Shown: one piece after another, positions 8,531 through 17,137 of the stretch | Layout: each line of letters opens with the position of its first letter | Numbering within the stretch: the first letter of the stretch is position 1 | Origin: Anaerolineales bacterium | GTDB lineage: Bacteria; Chloroflexota; Anaerolineae; Anaerolineales; UBA11579 | Assembly: GCA_019637675.1 (NCBI GenBank) | Contig: JAHBVE010000002.1 | Span: 1 to 64,000 of the forward strand | Reading direction: 5' to 3' | DNA length: 64,000 nt | Made by a program: the position numbers and the translations under genes | Notes under the pieces: generated by a model | The model's input: only the letters and a program-made list of their open reading frames with translations | Database searches by the model: none | What the model was told of the DNA's origin: nothing

Positions 8531-9333
8531 TGCTGTGCCTCAATACGGAACAATTGCCGGGCGTTAGCCGTGGTGGCCGCGGCCACTTCATCAAATACCG
8601 TGCCCTTGAGCTCGGCCAGCTTCTCCGCCACCAGCCTTACGCGGGCGGGCTCATTGCGCTGGCCGCGCAGCGGGTGCGGCGACAGGTACGGGCTGTCGGT
8701 CTCGACCAGGATGCGTTCCAGCGGAGTCTGCTTCGCGATCGCCTGCAGCTCCGGCGCATTCTTGAAGGTCAGCGGCCCAGTGAAGCCGAGGAAATATCCC
8801 GCCGCCACCGCTTTCTCAGCCATGGCGTGATCACCCGAGAACGAGTGCAACACACCCGGCCGGGCGGCCAGCGCCGAGCCACTCGCCTGCAAGCCAGCCT
8901 GCCATTCAAGCAAAATAGCCAGCAAGTCTTCGCTGGCTTCACGGTTATGCACGATCACGGGCAATTCCATCTCTGCTGCCAATTCTAACTGAGCTTGCAG
9001 CGCTTTTTTCTGCACATCGTGCGGCGCCTTGTCCCAGTAATAATCCAAGCCGATCTCACCGATGGCCACAACCTTTGTCTGCTGCGCCAACTGGCGCAGT
9101 TCATCCGCGCTGTTCGCGTTCCATTCGGTGCTGCTGTTCGGATACATGCCAACCGCCGCATACACACAAGCCGTTTGCTGTGCCAGCGCAACCACGCCGG
9201 CCGCACTGGCTATATCAATGCTGGGGTTCACGATCACATCCACACCAGCCTCCTGTGCTCGGGCAACTACCTGCTCCCGGTCCGCATCAAAGGCATCAAG
9301 ATCCAAATGGCAATGTGTGTCTACCAGTGCCAT
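8527..9333 (-). CDS. tatD: TatD-family metal-dependent hydrolase
   Basis: This 268-aa TIM-barrel metallohydrolase begins DTHCHLDLDAFDADRE, with two metal-binding His residues at 7 and 9. It also has GEIGLDYYWD (metal Glu), a conserved VIVHNREA strand, a GVLHSFSGD loop and ILVETDSPYLSPHPLRG with the catalytic Asp. TatD proteins are 3'-5' exonucleases or DNases linked to DNA repair and RNA quality control. The length is normal. It starts 4 bp after the phosphoglucomutase stop and overlaps the prenyl synthase. Confidence 0.93.
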   Translation of the reverse strand: MALVDTHCHLDLDAFDADREQVVARAQEAGVDVIVNPSIDIASAAGVVALAQQTACVYAAVGMYPNSSTEWNANSADELRQLAQQTKVVAIGEIGLDYYWDKAPHDVQKKALQAQLELAAEMELPVIVHNREASEDLLAILLEWQAGLQASGSALAARPGVLHSFSGDHAMAEKAVAAGYFLGFTGPLTFKNAPELQAIAKQTPLERILVETDSPYLSPHPLRGQRNEPARVRLVAEKLAELKGTVFDEVAAATTANARQLFRIEAQQ

Positions 9334-9337
9334 TCAT

Positions 9338-10762
9338 TCACTGCGTAATACCGGCTACGCGCAGGCCGTCCTGCAAGATGGCCGGCACTTTATCGCCATG
9401 CGTGGTTTCGGTGTACACGCGGATCTTCGGTTCAGTGCCAGAGAAGCGCACCAACAGCCAGCCGCCATCCTCCAGGTTGAACTTGAAGCCATCCGTCGTA
9501 TCCAGGCTCGTCACTTTCAAGCCGCCGATCGTCTCGGGCTTGGCGTCCACGATCTGCTTCTCCACCGCGGCGCGGTCACCTTCGAACAGGCTGTCAATGC
9601 GGTCGTAATAGTGCGCGCCCACCTTGGCGAACAACCACTCGATCAGTTCCGTCGGCTTCTTGTTGAGCTTGACCATCATGTCGAGCACATACAGGCCGGC
9701 CAGAATGCCGTCGCGCTCGGGCACATTGCCGCGGAAGGCATAGCCGCCGGATTCCTCGCCGCCAATCATGGCATCCACTTCCATCATCTTGGGAGCTACA
9801 TACTTGAAGCCCACGCCCGTGTCGTAGACCGGCACATCGTAGAGTTTGCCCAACTTGTTGAGCATCGTTGTGGTGGAAAGCGTCTTGACGATCGGGCCGC
9901 GCTCGCCGCGCACTTCCAGCAGGTAGTACGCCAGCAAACCATAGGCGCGCAGCTGGTCAATGAACTGGCCCTTCTCGTCGCCCAGGCCCATGCGGTCAGC
10001 ATCGCCATCCGTGATGAGCAGCACATCGGCCTTGTTGGCCACCGTGGCGGCCAACCCGGCATCCACGTTCGGCTGGATGGGCTCCGGGCGCTCCATCTCC
10101 GGATAGATCGGGTTGCGATGGTTGTGTATCTCCAGCACACGCGTCTTGCCGCCGGCCAACAGCCGCGGGAACCAGCCCGCGCCGTTGCCCCACATCGTGT
10201 CCACCATCACAGTGAAGCCTGCATCCTTGATAGGCTGCAAGTCGATCAGTTTTTCTAAATGCGTAATGTACTTGGGGGCAGCATCGAACAGTTCGATCAA
10301 GCCATGCGCCACCGCGTCGTCAAAGTCCATGTTCGAGACACCAGCCACACTGTCCGGGATGGCCGCTTCGATCTCGGCCAGGCCGTCGGGGTCGATCGCA
10401 CCGCCGTTCTCGTCACGCACTTTGAAGCCATTATCGGTCGGCGGGTTGTGCGAGGCAGTGATATTGATCGCCCCGCCCGCCTTCTGGGTCAGCACTGCGT
10501 AGGCAATCACCGGCGTCGGCGTAGCCTCCTGGGTCAGCCAGGCTTTGATGCCGTTGCCGGCCAGCACGCTGGCCACTGTCGCCGCAAAATTCTCGGAATG
10601 AAAGCGCTTGTCGTAGCCCACCACAACGCCCATGGCGGTCTTGTTGTGGTTCTTGATGTAGGTTGCATACCCCTGGGCAGCGCGCTGCACAGCGTCAAAT
10701 GTGTAATCCTTGGCGATCACCCCGCGCCAACCATCGGTTCCAAAGCGAATGTCTTTGGCCAT
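9338..10762 (-). CDS. Phosphoglucomutase/phosphomannomutase
   Basis: This 474-aa alpha-D-phosphohexomutase interconverts hexose 1- and 6-phosphates. It shows the N-terminal FGTDGWRG, the phosphoserine loop [11 protein letters not shown] with active Ser104, the metal loop DGDADR (Asp252, 254, 256), the sugar-binding [10 protein letters not shown], and the phosphate-binding [12 protein letters not shown] near the C-terminus. Glucose versus mannose preference cannot be decided from these motifs. It is first in the operon with tatD and the prenyl synthase. A plausible promoter lies at 10803-10830, giving a leader of about 40 bases with an AAGGAA site. Confidence 0.93.
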   Translation of the reverse strand: MAKDIRFGTDGWRGVIAKDYTFDAVQRAAQGYATYIKNHNKTAMGVVVGYDKRFHSENFAATVASVLAGNGIKAWLTQEATPTPVIAYAVLTQKAGGAINITASHNPPTDNGFKVRDENGGAIDPDGLAEIEAAIPDSVAGVSNMDFDDAVAHGLIELFDAAPKYITHLEKLIDLQPIKDAGFTVMVDTMWGNGAGWFPRLLAGGKTRVLEIHNHRNPIYPEMERPEPIQPNVDAGLAATVANKADVLLITDGDADRMGLGDEKGQFIDQLRAYGLLAYYLLEVRGERGPIVKTLSTTTMLNKLGKLYDVPVYDTGVGFKYVAPKMMEVDAMIGGEESGGYAFRGNVPERDGILAGLYVLDMMVKLNKKPTELIEWLFAKVGAHYYDRIDSLFEGDRAAVEKQIVDAKPETIGGLKVTSLDTTDGFKFNLEDGGWLLVRFSGTEPKIRVYTETTHGDKVPAILQDGLRVAGITQ

Positions 10763-10802
10763 GCAGCTTGTTCCTTGTAAATGTGATTTTTAGTACAAGC
10801 TG

Positions 10803-10830
10803 ATTATAGCAGAACGCCTGCAGAACTCAA
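10803..10830 (-). promoter_or_regulatory. Candidate sigma-70-type promoter of the pgm operon
   Basis: On the minus strand, TTGAGT (complement of 10825-10830) is followed after 16 bases by a perfect TATAAT (complement of 10803-10808), about 40 bases upstream of the phosphoglucomutase ATG. It fits the sigma-70 consensus but has not been tested. Confidence 0.6.
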
Positions 10831-10888
10831 AGCAGCTCTGCCTACGCACGGGCTGGCTTGCTGGACTCTTTCCCGTATACTCAGCGGG

Positions 10889-12916
10889 ATGAGTGCCAGC
10901 AAACGTAGCCCCTCCAAAGCCAAACGCAGCGCCAAGCCAGTCACCCGCAGCCAGCGCCTGCAAGCCGCCGCCCCGCGCCTGGCCGCGCTGGCCTTCTGGG
11001 GCATGCTGGCCGCCGTGCTGGCCGTGCGCTTCTGGAACCTGGAGCATTTGCAGGCCGAAGTCTTTGGCGACATCAGCACCGCCACCATCTACGTCTGGGA
11101 TGTGATCCACGGCCGCTGGCCCTTCTACATCCCGCTCAGCACCGGCCCGCTGTTCCATTACCTTGCCGCGCCCGCCGCCCTGGTGCTGGGGCTCAACTAT
11201 CTCAGCCTCAAGCTCACCTCGGTTCTGATCAGCCTGGGCGCGCTGGCATTCACCTATGCGCTGGCCCGCCGCCTGTTGGGGCCACTGTTCGCCAACCTGG
11301 TCACCTTCATCGCCGGCATTTCGTACTGGCTGCTCATTCACAGCCGCCTGGGCAATGTGCCCATCGTGGTGCCGCTGCTCTCGGCCGCCCTCGGCTGGCT
11401 GCTGGTCTGCTACATCCAGCAGCCGCAGCGCCGTTACCTGTTGTGGGCCGGGGTGGTCTCGATCCTCGGCTTGTACACCTACCCCGGCGCCTACCTGCTG
11501 CCCGCCGCGCTCTTGCTGGCCATGCTGGTGCTGCACTTCACCGGGCCGCGCGTCCCGGCCGCCGATTGGCTGCGCGTGGTCGCCCTGCTGCTCGTGCTGG
11601 CTTTGCCTTACGTGTGGATCGTGTCGCAGAACGCAGTCGCCTTCACGTCAGAAGGCTACCTGGGCGGCAAGTTCGAGCTCAGCGCCGCCGGCCTCTGGCA
11701 GCTGGTGCAAAACGGGCTCAAGGCGTTGGCCGCCTACAACCTCAAAGGCGACAGCATCAGCCGCGTCAACATCGCCCATCGACCGCATCTGGATGTGATC
11801 AGCGGCCTCTTTTTGCTGCTGGGCATTGTCTTTTGGCTGCGCCAACCGCGCCGCCGCGAAGGGCTCATCCTGCTCCTCATCTTTTTGCTGATGCATGTGC
11901 CCTCGATGCTGGTGGTCGCCAACAGTCAGGAAGTGCCTTCTGCCACTCGCACCATCGGCGCCGCGCCGTTTGCATACATATTCGTCGCCGGTGGCCTTTG
12001 GCAACTAAGCACCTGGCTTCACGCCCGCCTCAGCAAAGTCACCGCGGCTGCCATCATTGTTTTCCTCGTCGCCGCCATTGCGCTGCTCAATCTGGTGGGC
12101 TACTTCGGCGCCTACATCAATGGCCTGCCGTATCGCAACACGCCGATCGCCCGCCACATTACCGACTACACCAACCTACTTCCCGATAACACACAGGTCT
12201 ACCTGGTGGGCTGCTGCTGGGAATCGAGCATGCCTGAGCCGATCAGCATCCACGACGAGATGGACCGGCCCGAGAACTTCCACTACATCCAATCCAACGA
12301 GCTCAATTGCACTGCGCTGGAAGCTACGCTGCAAGGCCCGGCGGTAATGATCTGGAGCTACCGCGAGAGCTTGCCTGCCGCCCAGCTTGAAGCCTGCGCA
12401 GAGCGCTTCCCAGCCCAGTTGTTCACCAGCCGCGCCGGCCTGCCCATGTTCCACGCTGCCCCCGTGCAAGGCCTGCGCGTGATCCAGCCCGTGGCCGGGT
12501 TGGAAACCCAGTGGGTCGAGTGGCAGGGCAGCCAGGCGCTGGTGCACTACTCCACCCTGGATGGTGGCCGCATCGAGGATGCGCTCGACGGCAACTTCGA
12601 CTCGCTGATGCGCGGCGCGGCCGCCAACCCGTTCGTGATCGAGTTCGAGTTCGACCCGCCGCGCCAAGCGCGCGGCCTGGAGTTGAGCCTCGCCGGCATG
12701 CAGCAATTCGAGGTCAATCTCTTCCTCACCTACGAGGACGGCAGCCTGCACGATGTGCAGCAAAGCTACCGCGACCTGCCCTCCGACCCCACCATCCGCA
12801 TCGAGCTCCCCGCCAGCGAAGCCGCCCTACGCATCCTCCACATCGAGATCAAGGACCTGGCCCCCGAGCCGGTCAACGGATATCACATCCACGTCCGTGA
12901 GCTCACGCTCGAGTAG
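10889..12916 (+). CDS. GT-C family membrane glycosyltransferase (GT39/PMT-like)
   Basis: The 675-aa protein has a basic N-terminus, about a dozen predicted membrane segments between residues 30 and 430, and a soluble C-terminal half. The acidic motif in FGDISTATIYVWD after the first span is where GT-C enzymes keep their catalytic Asp. The C-terminal part ends in beta-rich sequence resembling a discoidin-like fold (LDGNFDSLMRGAAANPFVIE). Such enzymes use polyprenyl-phosphate sugars on the outer membrane face, which fits the prenyl synthase nearby but is inference. The TATACT at 10876-10881 lies only 7 bases before the ATG and no Shine-Dalgarno site is seen, suggesting a leaderless message. Confidence 0.78.
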   Translation: MSASKRSPSKAKRSAKPVTRSQRLQAAAPRLAALAFWGMLAAVLAVRFWNLEHLQAEVFGDISTATIYVWDVIHGRWPFYIPLSTGPLFHYLAAPAALVLGLNYLSLKLTSVLISLGALAFTYALARRLLGPLFANLVTFIAGISYWLLIHSRLGNVPIVVPLLSAALGWLLVCYIQQPQRRYLLWAGVVSILGLYTYPGAYLLPAALLLAMLVLHFTGPRVPAADWLRVVALLLVLALPYVWIVSQNAVAFTSEGYLGGKFELSAAGLWQLVQNGLKALAAYNLKGDSISRVNIAHRPHLDVISGLFLLLGIVFWLRQPRRREGLILLLIFLLMHVPSMLVVANSQEVPSATRTIGAAPFAYIFVAGGLWQLSTWLHARLSKVTAAAIIVFLVAAIALLNLVGYFGAYINGLPYRNTPIARHITDYTNLLPDNTQVYLVGCCWESSMPEPISIHDEMDRPENFHYIQSNELNCTALEATLQGPAVMIWSYRESLPAAQLEACAERFPAQLFTSRAGLPMFHAAPVQGLRVIQPVAGLETQWVEWQGSQALVHYSTLDGGRIEDALDGNFDSLMRGAAANPFVIEFEFDPPRQARGLELSLAGMQQFEVNLFLTYEDGSLHDVQQSYRDLPSDPTIRIELPASEAALRILHIEIKDLAPEPVNGYHIHVRELTLE

Positions 12917-12933
12917 ATTTGCGGTAACTGCTT

Positions 12934-13010
12934 AACCACAAAGACACAAAGAGCACAAAGTCTTGAATCAACCTTCGTGACCTTTGTGTCTTTGTGGTTC
13001 AGTTTTTTTA
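12934..13010 (+). terminator. Repeat-derived inverted repeat acting as a likely terminator
   Basis: Perfect 18-bp arms (AACCACAAAGACACAAAG at 12934-12951 and its complement at 12982-12999) are followed by a run of seven T at 13003-13009. It sits just after the glycosyltransferase stop. The ACAAAGACACAAAG word is a familiar dispersed intergenic repeat in environmental genomes, so a mobile repeat may have been recruited as a terminator. Confidence 0.65.
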
Positions 13011-13017
13011 CCAGAGT

Positions 13018-13036
13018 CATCTGTGTTCATCTGTGG
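13018..13036. repeat. Dispersed repeat, copy 2 (half-site)
   Basis: CATCTGTGTTCATCTGTGG is one arm of the repeat family also seen at 117, 14267, 15388 and 59636. It lies directly upstream of the TATAAT box of the cysteine desulfurase gene. Confidence 0.7.
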
Positions 13037-13066
13037 ACAATTCCAAACCGCTATAATCCCCCTGCC

Positions 13067-14236
13067 ATGAACACGCCGGTGCGCTACTTCGACTATGCAG
13101 CCACCACCCCGCTTGACCCGCAGGTGTGGGCGGCCATGCAGCCCTACTTCGAGGCCGAGTTTGGCAATCCGTCCTCCGTGCACGGCTACGGCCAGCGCGC
13201 CGAGGCCGCCGTGGAGAATGCCCGCGGCGGCCTGGCCGCCGCCCTCGGCTGCCAGCCTGAGGAGATATTGTTCACCTCCGGCGGCACCGAGAGCAACAAC
13301 CTGGCCCTGCGCGGCGCGGCCCTGGCCGCCCGCCGCCAGCGCGGCGCCAATCGCCTGCTGGTCAGCCCGGTAGAGCACCCCGCCGTAGCCCGCACGGCCC
13401 AGCAGTTGGCGGCCGAATTCGGCTTCGAGCTTACCTACCTGCCCGTTGACGAATACGGCATGCTGCACCCGAAGGATGTTGCCCGCCTGCTCACCCCCGA
13501 CACTGCCCTGGTATCGGTCATCCTCGCCAATAACGAAGTCGGCACCATCAACCCCATCGCCGAAATTGCCGCCATCTGCCGCGAGCGCGGCATACCCCTG
13601 CACAGCGACGCCATCCAGGCGCCCGCCCACCTCCCGCTCACTGTCACCGAGCTGGGCGTAGACCTGCTCAGCCTGGGCGCCCACAAGCTCTACGGCCCCA
13701 AGGGTGTCGGCCTGCTTTATGTGCGTGCCGGCACACCGCTGCTGCCCACCCAGACCGGCGGCGGCCATGAAGCCGGCCTGCGCGCCGGAACGCATAACGT
13801 GCCGTACATCGTCGGCATGGCCGAAGCCTTCGACCTGGCCCAAGCCGAGCTCGACCAATCAGCCCGTCGCCTGGCCAACTTGCGCGACCAGGTGATTTCG
13901 AAAGTCCTGCAAATCCCCGATTCCAAGTTGACCGGCCACCCCAGCCAGCGCCTCGCCAATCACGCCAGCTTCGTCTTCAAAGGCATCGACAGCAACGCGC
14001 TGCTCATGCTGCTGGATGCGGCCGGCTTCGCCTGCTCCTCCGGCTCGGCCTGCAAGACCGGCGACCCGCAGCCCAGCGAGGTCTTGCTCGCCATGGGCCT
14101 GGCGCCCGAGTGGGCCGCAGGCTCCCTGCGCATCACGCTCGGCAAGCACACCACCCAAGCCGATGTCGACGCGCTGCTCACCGCCTTGCCCGGCCTCATC
14201 GAACGCGCCCGTATGCTGGAAGGAGCACTCCGGTGA
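13067..14236 (+). CDS. Cysteine desulfurase (IscS/NifS family)
   Basis: The 389-aa PLP enzyme takes sulfur from cysteine as a persulfide. It shows the GGTESNN cofactor loop, EHPAV with a cofactor-stacking His, HSDAIQA, the Schiff-base lysine Lys207 in GAHKLYGPKG, and the mobile-loop cysteine Cys329 in SSGSACKTGDPQPS. The ATG at 13067 removes a 30-residue repeat-encoded extension. A TATAAT at 13052-13057 lies 9 bases before it with no ribosome site, so the message may be leaderless. With mnmA 74 bp downstream, the obvious role is sulfur supply for tRNA 2-thiouridine, and possibly for Fe-S clusters. Confidence 0.92.
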   Translation: MNTPVRYFDYAATTPLDPQVWAAMQPYFEAEFGNPSSVHGYGQRAEAAVENARGGLAAALGCQPEEILFTSGGTESNNLALRGAALAARRQRGANRLLVSPVEHPAVARTAQQLAAEFGFELTYLPVDEYGMLHPKDVARLLTPDTALVSVILANNEVGTINPIAEIAAICRERGIPLHSDAIQAPAHLPLTVTELGVDLLSLGAHKLYGPKGVGLLYVRAGTPLLPTQTGGGHEAGLRAGTHNVPYIVGMAEAFDLAQAELDQSARRLANLRDQVISKVLQIPDSKLTGHPSQRLANHASFVFKGIDSNALLMLLDAAGFACSSGSACKTGDPQPSEVLLAMGLAPEWAAGSLRITLGKHTTQADVDALLTALPGLIERARMLEGALR

Positions 14237-14266
14237 AAACGGCCATGCTCGTAGGGGCGCAACACG

Positions 14267-14295
14267 AATCTGCGTTCATCTGCGTTTATCTGCGG
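14267..14295. repeat. Dispersed repeat, copy 3
   Basis: The word ATCTGCGTTCATCTGCGTTT, followed by ATCTGCGG, fills most of the gap between the desulfurase and mnmA. It belongs to the same family as the repeats at 117, 13018, 15388 and 59636. Confidence 0.75.
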
Positions 14296-14309
14296 CTCAA
14301 GGTTCTCGC

Positions 14310-15437
14310 ATGAGCAAGGGCAAAGTCGTCGTCGCCATGAGCGGCGGAGTGGACAGCTCCGTCGCCGCCGCCCTGCTCCAGCAACAAGGCTACGAGGTCA
14401 CCGGCATGATGCTGCGCCTGTGGAGCGAGCCCGGCCGCGAGGCCAGCAACCGCTGCTGCACGCCCGCCGCGATGAGCGTGGCCCGCCGCGTGGCCGGCCA
14501 GCTCGGCATCCCCTTCTATGCCATCAACGCCCAAGACGCCTTCCGCGAGATCGTGGTGCAAAGCTTCCTGGATGGCTACGCCGCCGGCGGCACGCCCAAC
14601 CCCTGCCTGGCCTGCAACCGCCAGATCCGCTGGGAGTATCTGCTCAACCGCGCCCTGGCCCTCGGCGCAGACTACATGGCCACCGGCCACTATGTGCGCC
14701 TGACCCGCAACCCCGGCGAGCCCGTGCGCCTCTTCGAAGCCGTAGACAGCCACAAGGATCAATCCTACGTGCTGCATGTGCTCAACCAGGCCAAGCTGCA
14801 GCACGCCCTGTTCCCACTCGGCGAGCTGACTAAGCCGCAGGTGCGCGCCATCGCTACCGAGCTCAAGCTGCCCGCCGCCACCTCAAAAGAGAGCATGGAC
14901 CTGTGCTTCCTGGCCGGGCAGGACTATCGTGACTTCCTGCATCGCTACCAGCCGCAGCTCATCCAGCCCGGCGATATCGTCAACACCGCCGGCCAGCCCA
15001 TCGGCCAGCACGAAGGCCTGGCCAACTACACCATCGGCCAGCGCAAAGGGCTCGGCATCCCCGCCGCCCACCCGCTATACGTCATCGCCAAAGACATGAC
15101 CAGCAACCAGCTCATCGTCGGCACACAAGACGAGCTGGGCGGCACGCAGCTCACCACCGAACCGGTGCACTGGGTTAGCGGGCACGCGCCCGCCACCCCC
15201 TTCGAGGCCGAGGTCAAGATCCGCTACAGCGCCCGCAAGGCGCCCGCCCGCGTGACCCCCCTGGCGGATGGCCGCGCCGAGCTTGAATTCGCCCAGCCGC
15301 TGCGCGACATCACGCCGGGCCAGGCCGCAGTCGTCTACGTCAATGGTGAAGTCCTGGGTGGTGGGCTGATCGCAACCAATCAAGAATCCACAGATGAACA
15401 CAGATACAAAACAGATAAAGCTGATATCGTTATCTGA
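14310..15437 (+). CDS. mnmA: tRNA-specific 2-thiouridylase MnmA
   Basis: The 375-aa enzyme thiolates U34 of Lys, Glu and Gln tRNAs. It has the PP-loop SGGVDSSVAA (residues 11-20), the first catalytic Cys in PNPCLACNRQIRWEYLL, the tRNA-binding ATGHYVR and DQSYVLHVL segments, and the second Cys in SMDLCFLAGQDYRDFL. The ATG at 14310 is chosen because the domain begins at once. The normal C-terminus GEVLGGGLI is followed by about 20 unusual polar residues (ESTDEHRYKTDKADIVI). From residue Ser/Thr onward these are encoded by the repeat at 15388-15471, which supplies the stop codon. Confidence 0.95.
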   Translation: MSKGKVVVAMSGGVDSSVAAALLQQQGYEVTGMMLRLWSEPGREASNRCCTPAAMSVARRVAGQLGIPFYAINAQDAFREIVVQSFLDGYAAGGTPNPCLACNRQIRWEYLLNRALALGADYMATGHYVRLTRNPGEPVRLFEAVDSHKDQSYVLHVLNQAKLQHALFPLGELTKPQVRAIATELKLPAATSKESMDLCFLAGQDYRDFLHRYQPQLIQPGDIVNTAGQPIGQHEGLANYTIGQRKGLGIPAAHPLYVIAKDMTSNQLIVGTQDELGGTQLTTEPVHWVSGHAPATPFEAEVKIRYSARKAPARVTPLADGRAELEFAQPLRDITPGQAAVVYVNGEVLGGGLIATNQESTDEHRYKTDKADIVI

Positions 15438-15471
15438 TTGATCGTCTTAAAGCATCTGCGTTTATCTGTGG
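15388..15471. repeat. Dispersed inverted repeat, copy 4, overlapping the mnmA 3' end
   Basis: Left arm CCACAGATGAACACAGAT at 15388-15405 and right arm ATCTGCGTTTATCTGTGG at 15454-15471 pair with one mismatch around a 48-base centre. The mnmA stop at 15435-15437 lies inside the element, and the next gene starts 8 bases after it. Confidence 0.8.
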
Positions 15472-15478
15472 AAGAACA

Positions 15479-15745
15479 ATGACCCTGCCCTCATTCGTCC
15501 TCGGCGCCACCATCGCCACGCTGTTCGGCGCAGCCTTCCACCTCTGGCGCGGCGGCGGCATGGGCCGCCTGCTGCTGTATCTCGGCCTGGCTTGGGCTGG
15601 CTTCTGGGGCGGCCACCTCGCCGCCCAGCAAATGGGCTGGACCCTCTTCCGGCTTGGCCCGCTATTCCTGGGCATCGCCGTGCTGGCCAGCCTGGCGGCT
15701 CTGTTCGCCGGCCACTGGGTGTTCGTGGTGCAGCCGCGTGAGTGA
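15479..15745 (+). CDS. Small hydrophobic membrane protein, unknown function
   Basis: The 88-aa protein has three predicted membrane segments (about residues 4-20, 29-49 and 58-82) separated by short loops with Arg/Gly. I do not recognise a family. It lies between mnmA and trmI, overlapping the latter by 8 bp, so it is probably translated with trmI. No clear ribosome site is visible because the upstream bases belong to the repeat element. No catalytic residues stand out. Confidence 0.7.
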   Translation: MTLPSFVLGATIATLFGAAFHLWRGGGMGRLLLYLGLAWAGFWGGHLAAQQMGWTLFRLGPLFLGIAVLASLAALFAGHWVFVVQPRE

Positions 15746-16538
15746 GCCGCACGCCAACGCTCGCGCCGGCGATCTGGCCTTCCTCTCCGGCCCACGCGGC
15801 CACTCCCTCACCATCAAGCTCACCCCCGGTGAGCGCGTCCAAAGCATGCACGGCGTGATCCAGCACGAAGACATCATCGGCCGCGAGTGGGGCACGCAGA
15901 TCAGCACCCACCTCGGCACAATCTTCACCATCCTGCAACCTGCGCTGGACGATCTGCTGCGCGATATCGAACGCGCCAGCCAGGTCATCTACCCCAAGGA
16001 CATTGGCTACATATTGCTCAACCTCGGCGTCGGCCCTGGCACGCGCGTGATCGAGGCCGGCACGGGCTCCGGCGCGCTGACCGTGGCGCTGGCCCACACC
16101 GTCGGCGAACACGGCCATGTCTACAGCTACGAGACGCGCGACAAAGCCCAGGCTTTGGCCCGCCAGAACCTGCAGCACCTCGGACTCGAGGGCCGCGTGA
16201 CCCTGCACCTGCAGGATATCGGCGATGGCTTCCTGGAGCACGACATCCCCGCGATCTTTCTTGACCTGCCCAACCCGGAAGACTATCTGGCCCAGGTGCG
16301 CGCCGCCTTGCAGCCCGGCGGCTTCTTCGGCTGCATCCTGCCGACCACCAACCAGGTCAGCAAAGCGCTCGAGGCGCTCAAACAGCACTCCTTCGGCTTC
16401 GTCGAGGTCTCTGAGCTGATGCACCGCTATTACAAAGCCAGCGCCGGCCGCCTGCGCCCGGCCGACACCATGGTCGCCCACACCGGCTTCCTCATCTTTG
16501 CCCGCCGCCTCGCCGAAGGGCTGCACGCGGAGCTCTAA
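15738..16538 (+). CDS. trmI: tRNA (adenine-58-N1)-methyltransferase TrmI
   Basis: The 266-aa AdoMet enzyme methylates A58 in the tRNA T-loop. An N-terminal OB-like domain (GDLAFLSGPRGHSLTIKL) precedes a Rossmann core with motif I IEAGTGSGALT at about residues 113-123, YETRDKAQALA and the acidic IFLDLPNPEDY, which corresponds to the family's conserved D-x-P loop. The GTG at 15738 overlaps the preceding gene by 8 bp. Length matches bacterial TrmI. The stop overlaps the next start (TAATG). Its place behind a desulfurase and mnmA makes a tRNA-modification cluster. Confidence 0.92.
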   Translation: MSEPHANARAGDLAFLSGPRGHSLTIKLTPGERVQSMHGVIQHEDIIGREWGTQISTHLGTIFTILQPALDDLLRDIERASQVIYPKDIGYILLNLGVGPGTRVIEAGTGSGALTVALAHTVGEHGHVYSYETRDKAQALARQNLQHLGLEGRVTLHLQDIGDGFLEHDIPAIFLDLPNPEDYLAQVRAALQPGGFFGCILPTTNQVSKALEALKQHSFGFVEVSELMHRYYKASAGRLRPADTMVAHTGFLIFARRLAEGLHAEL

Positions 16539-17137
16539 TGCCTGGCAAACCTCGCCGCCGCTTCCCCTACGCGCGCCGCCCGCTATCCGAGCGCCTGCAG
16601 GATTTTCGCGAACGTCGCCCGCGTGGCCCGCTGGTGCCCGGGCGCTCGCTCAACCCGCGCCAGCAGAAAGAGCTGCAGCGCGCCAATCACCTGCTGGCCG
16701 TGGGCGACCATGTGGCCGCGGCTCGCATCTTCGAAGATATGGCCGGCCGCGCCCACGACCGCGCCATCGTCTACCCCGTCCCCATGTTGTATCTGCAAGC
16801 CGCTCACGCCTACCTGCTGGGCGAGCAGCTTGAGCTCTCGCTGCAGCACGCCCGTCGCGGCCTGGAGCAGCTCGCCAGCCAGGAGCGCTGGCCCTTGCTG
16901 CAGAACGAGAGCCAGCGTTATCTGGCAGAGCTGAGCGTCCAGCACAGCCAGCCGGCCGTCGCATTCCATACCTGGCTGAGCGAGCTCATCCCGCAGCCCC
17001 TGCCAGATTCGCCCGCACCGAACGCCGACACCTGCCCCTACTGCGGCGCCCACGGCAGCCTGGAGCCGTTGGCGGCCGGCCGCGCCACCCGCTGCCGCTA
17101 CTGCGCCAGCGTGGTGCACACGGAACGCTCAAGCTAA
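16538..17137 (+). CDS. Helical repeat protein with C-terminal zinc ribbon
   Basis: The 199-aa protein starts with an Arg/Pro-rich segment (residues 1-35), followed by TPR-like helical hairpins (ANHLLAVGDHVAAARIFEDM and a following pair, about 48-155). It ends with a zinc ribbon formed by CPYCGAHG and CRYCAS. No named family is recognised. The start and stop overlap trmI and the Nudix gene (TAATG at both junctions), so translation is coupled. A nucleic-acid or protein adaptor role is possible, but only by inference from the zinc ribbon and context. Confidence 0.75.
   Translation: MPGKPRRRFPYARRPLSERLQDFRERRPRGPLVPGRSLNPRQQKELQRANHLLAVGDHVAAARIFEDMAGRAHDRAIVYPVPMLYLQAAHAYLLGEQLELSLQHARRGLEQLASQERWPLLQNESQRYLAELSVQHSQPAVAFHTWLSELIPQPLPDSPAPNADTCPYCGAHGSLEPLAAGRATRCRYCASVVHTERSS

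Noticed and set aside
10790..11536. A 248-residue minus-strand frame over the start of the GT-C gene
   Set aside because: Gly/Gln-rich without motifs, and it conflicts with the clear membrane protein on the plus strand and with the pgm promoter.
12977..13066. N-terminal extension of the cysteine desulfurase
   Set aside because: The extra 30 residues are encoded by the dispersed repeat and terminator sequence; family homology starts at the ATG at 13067.
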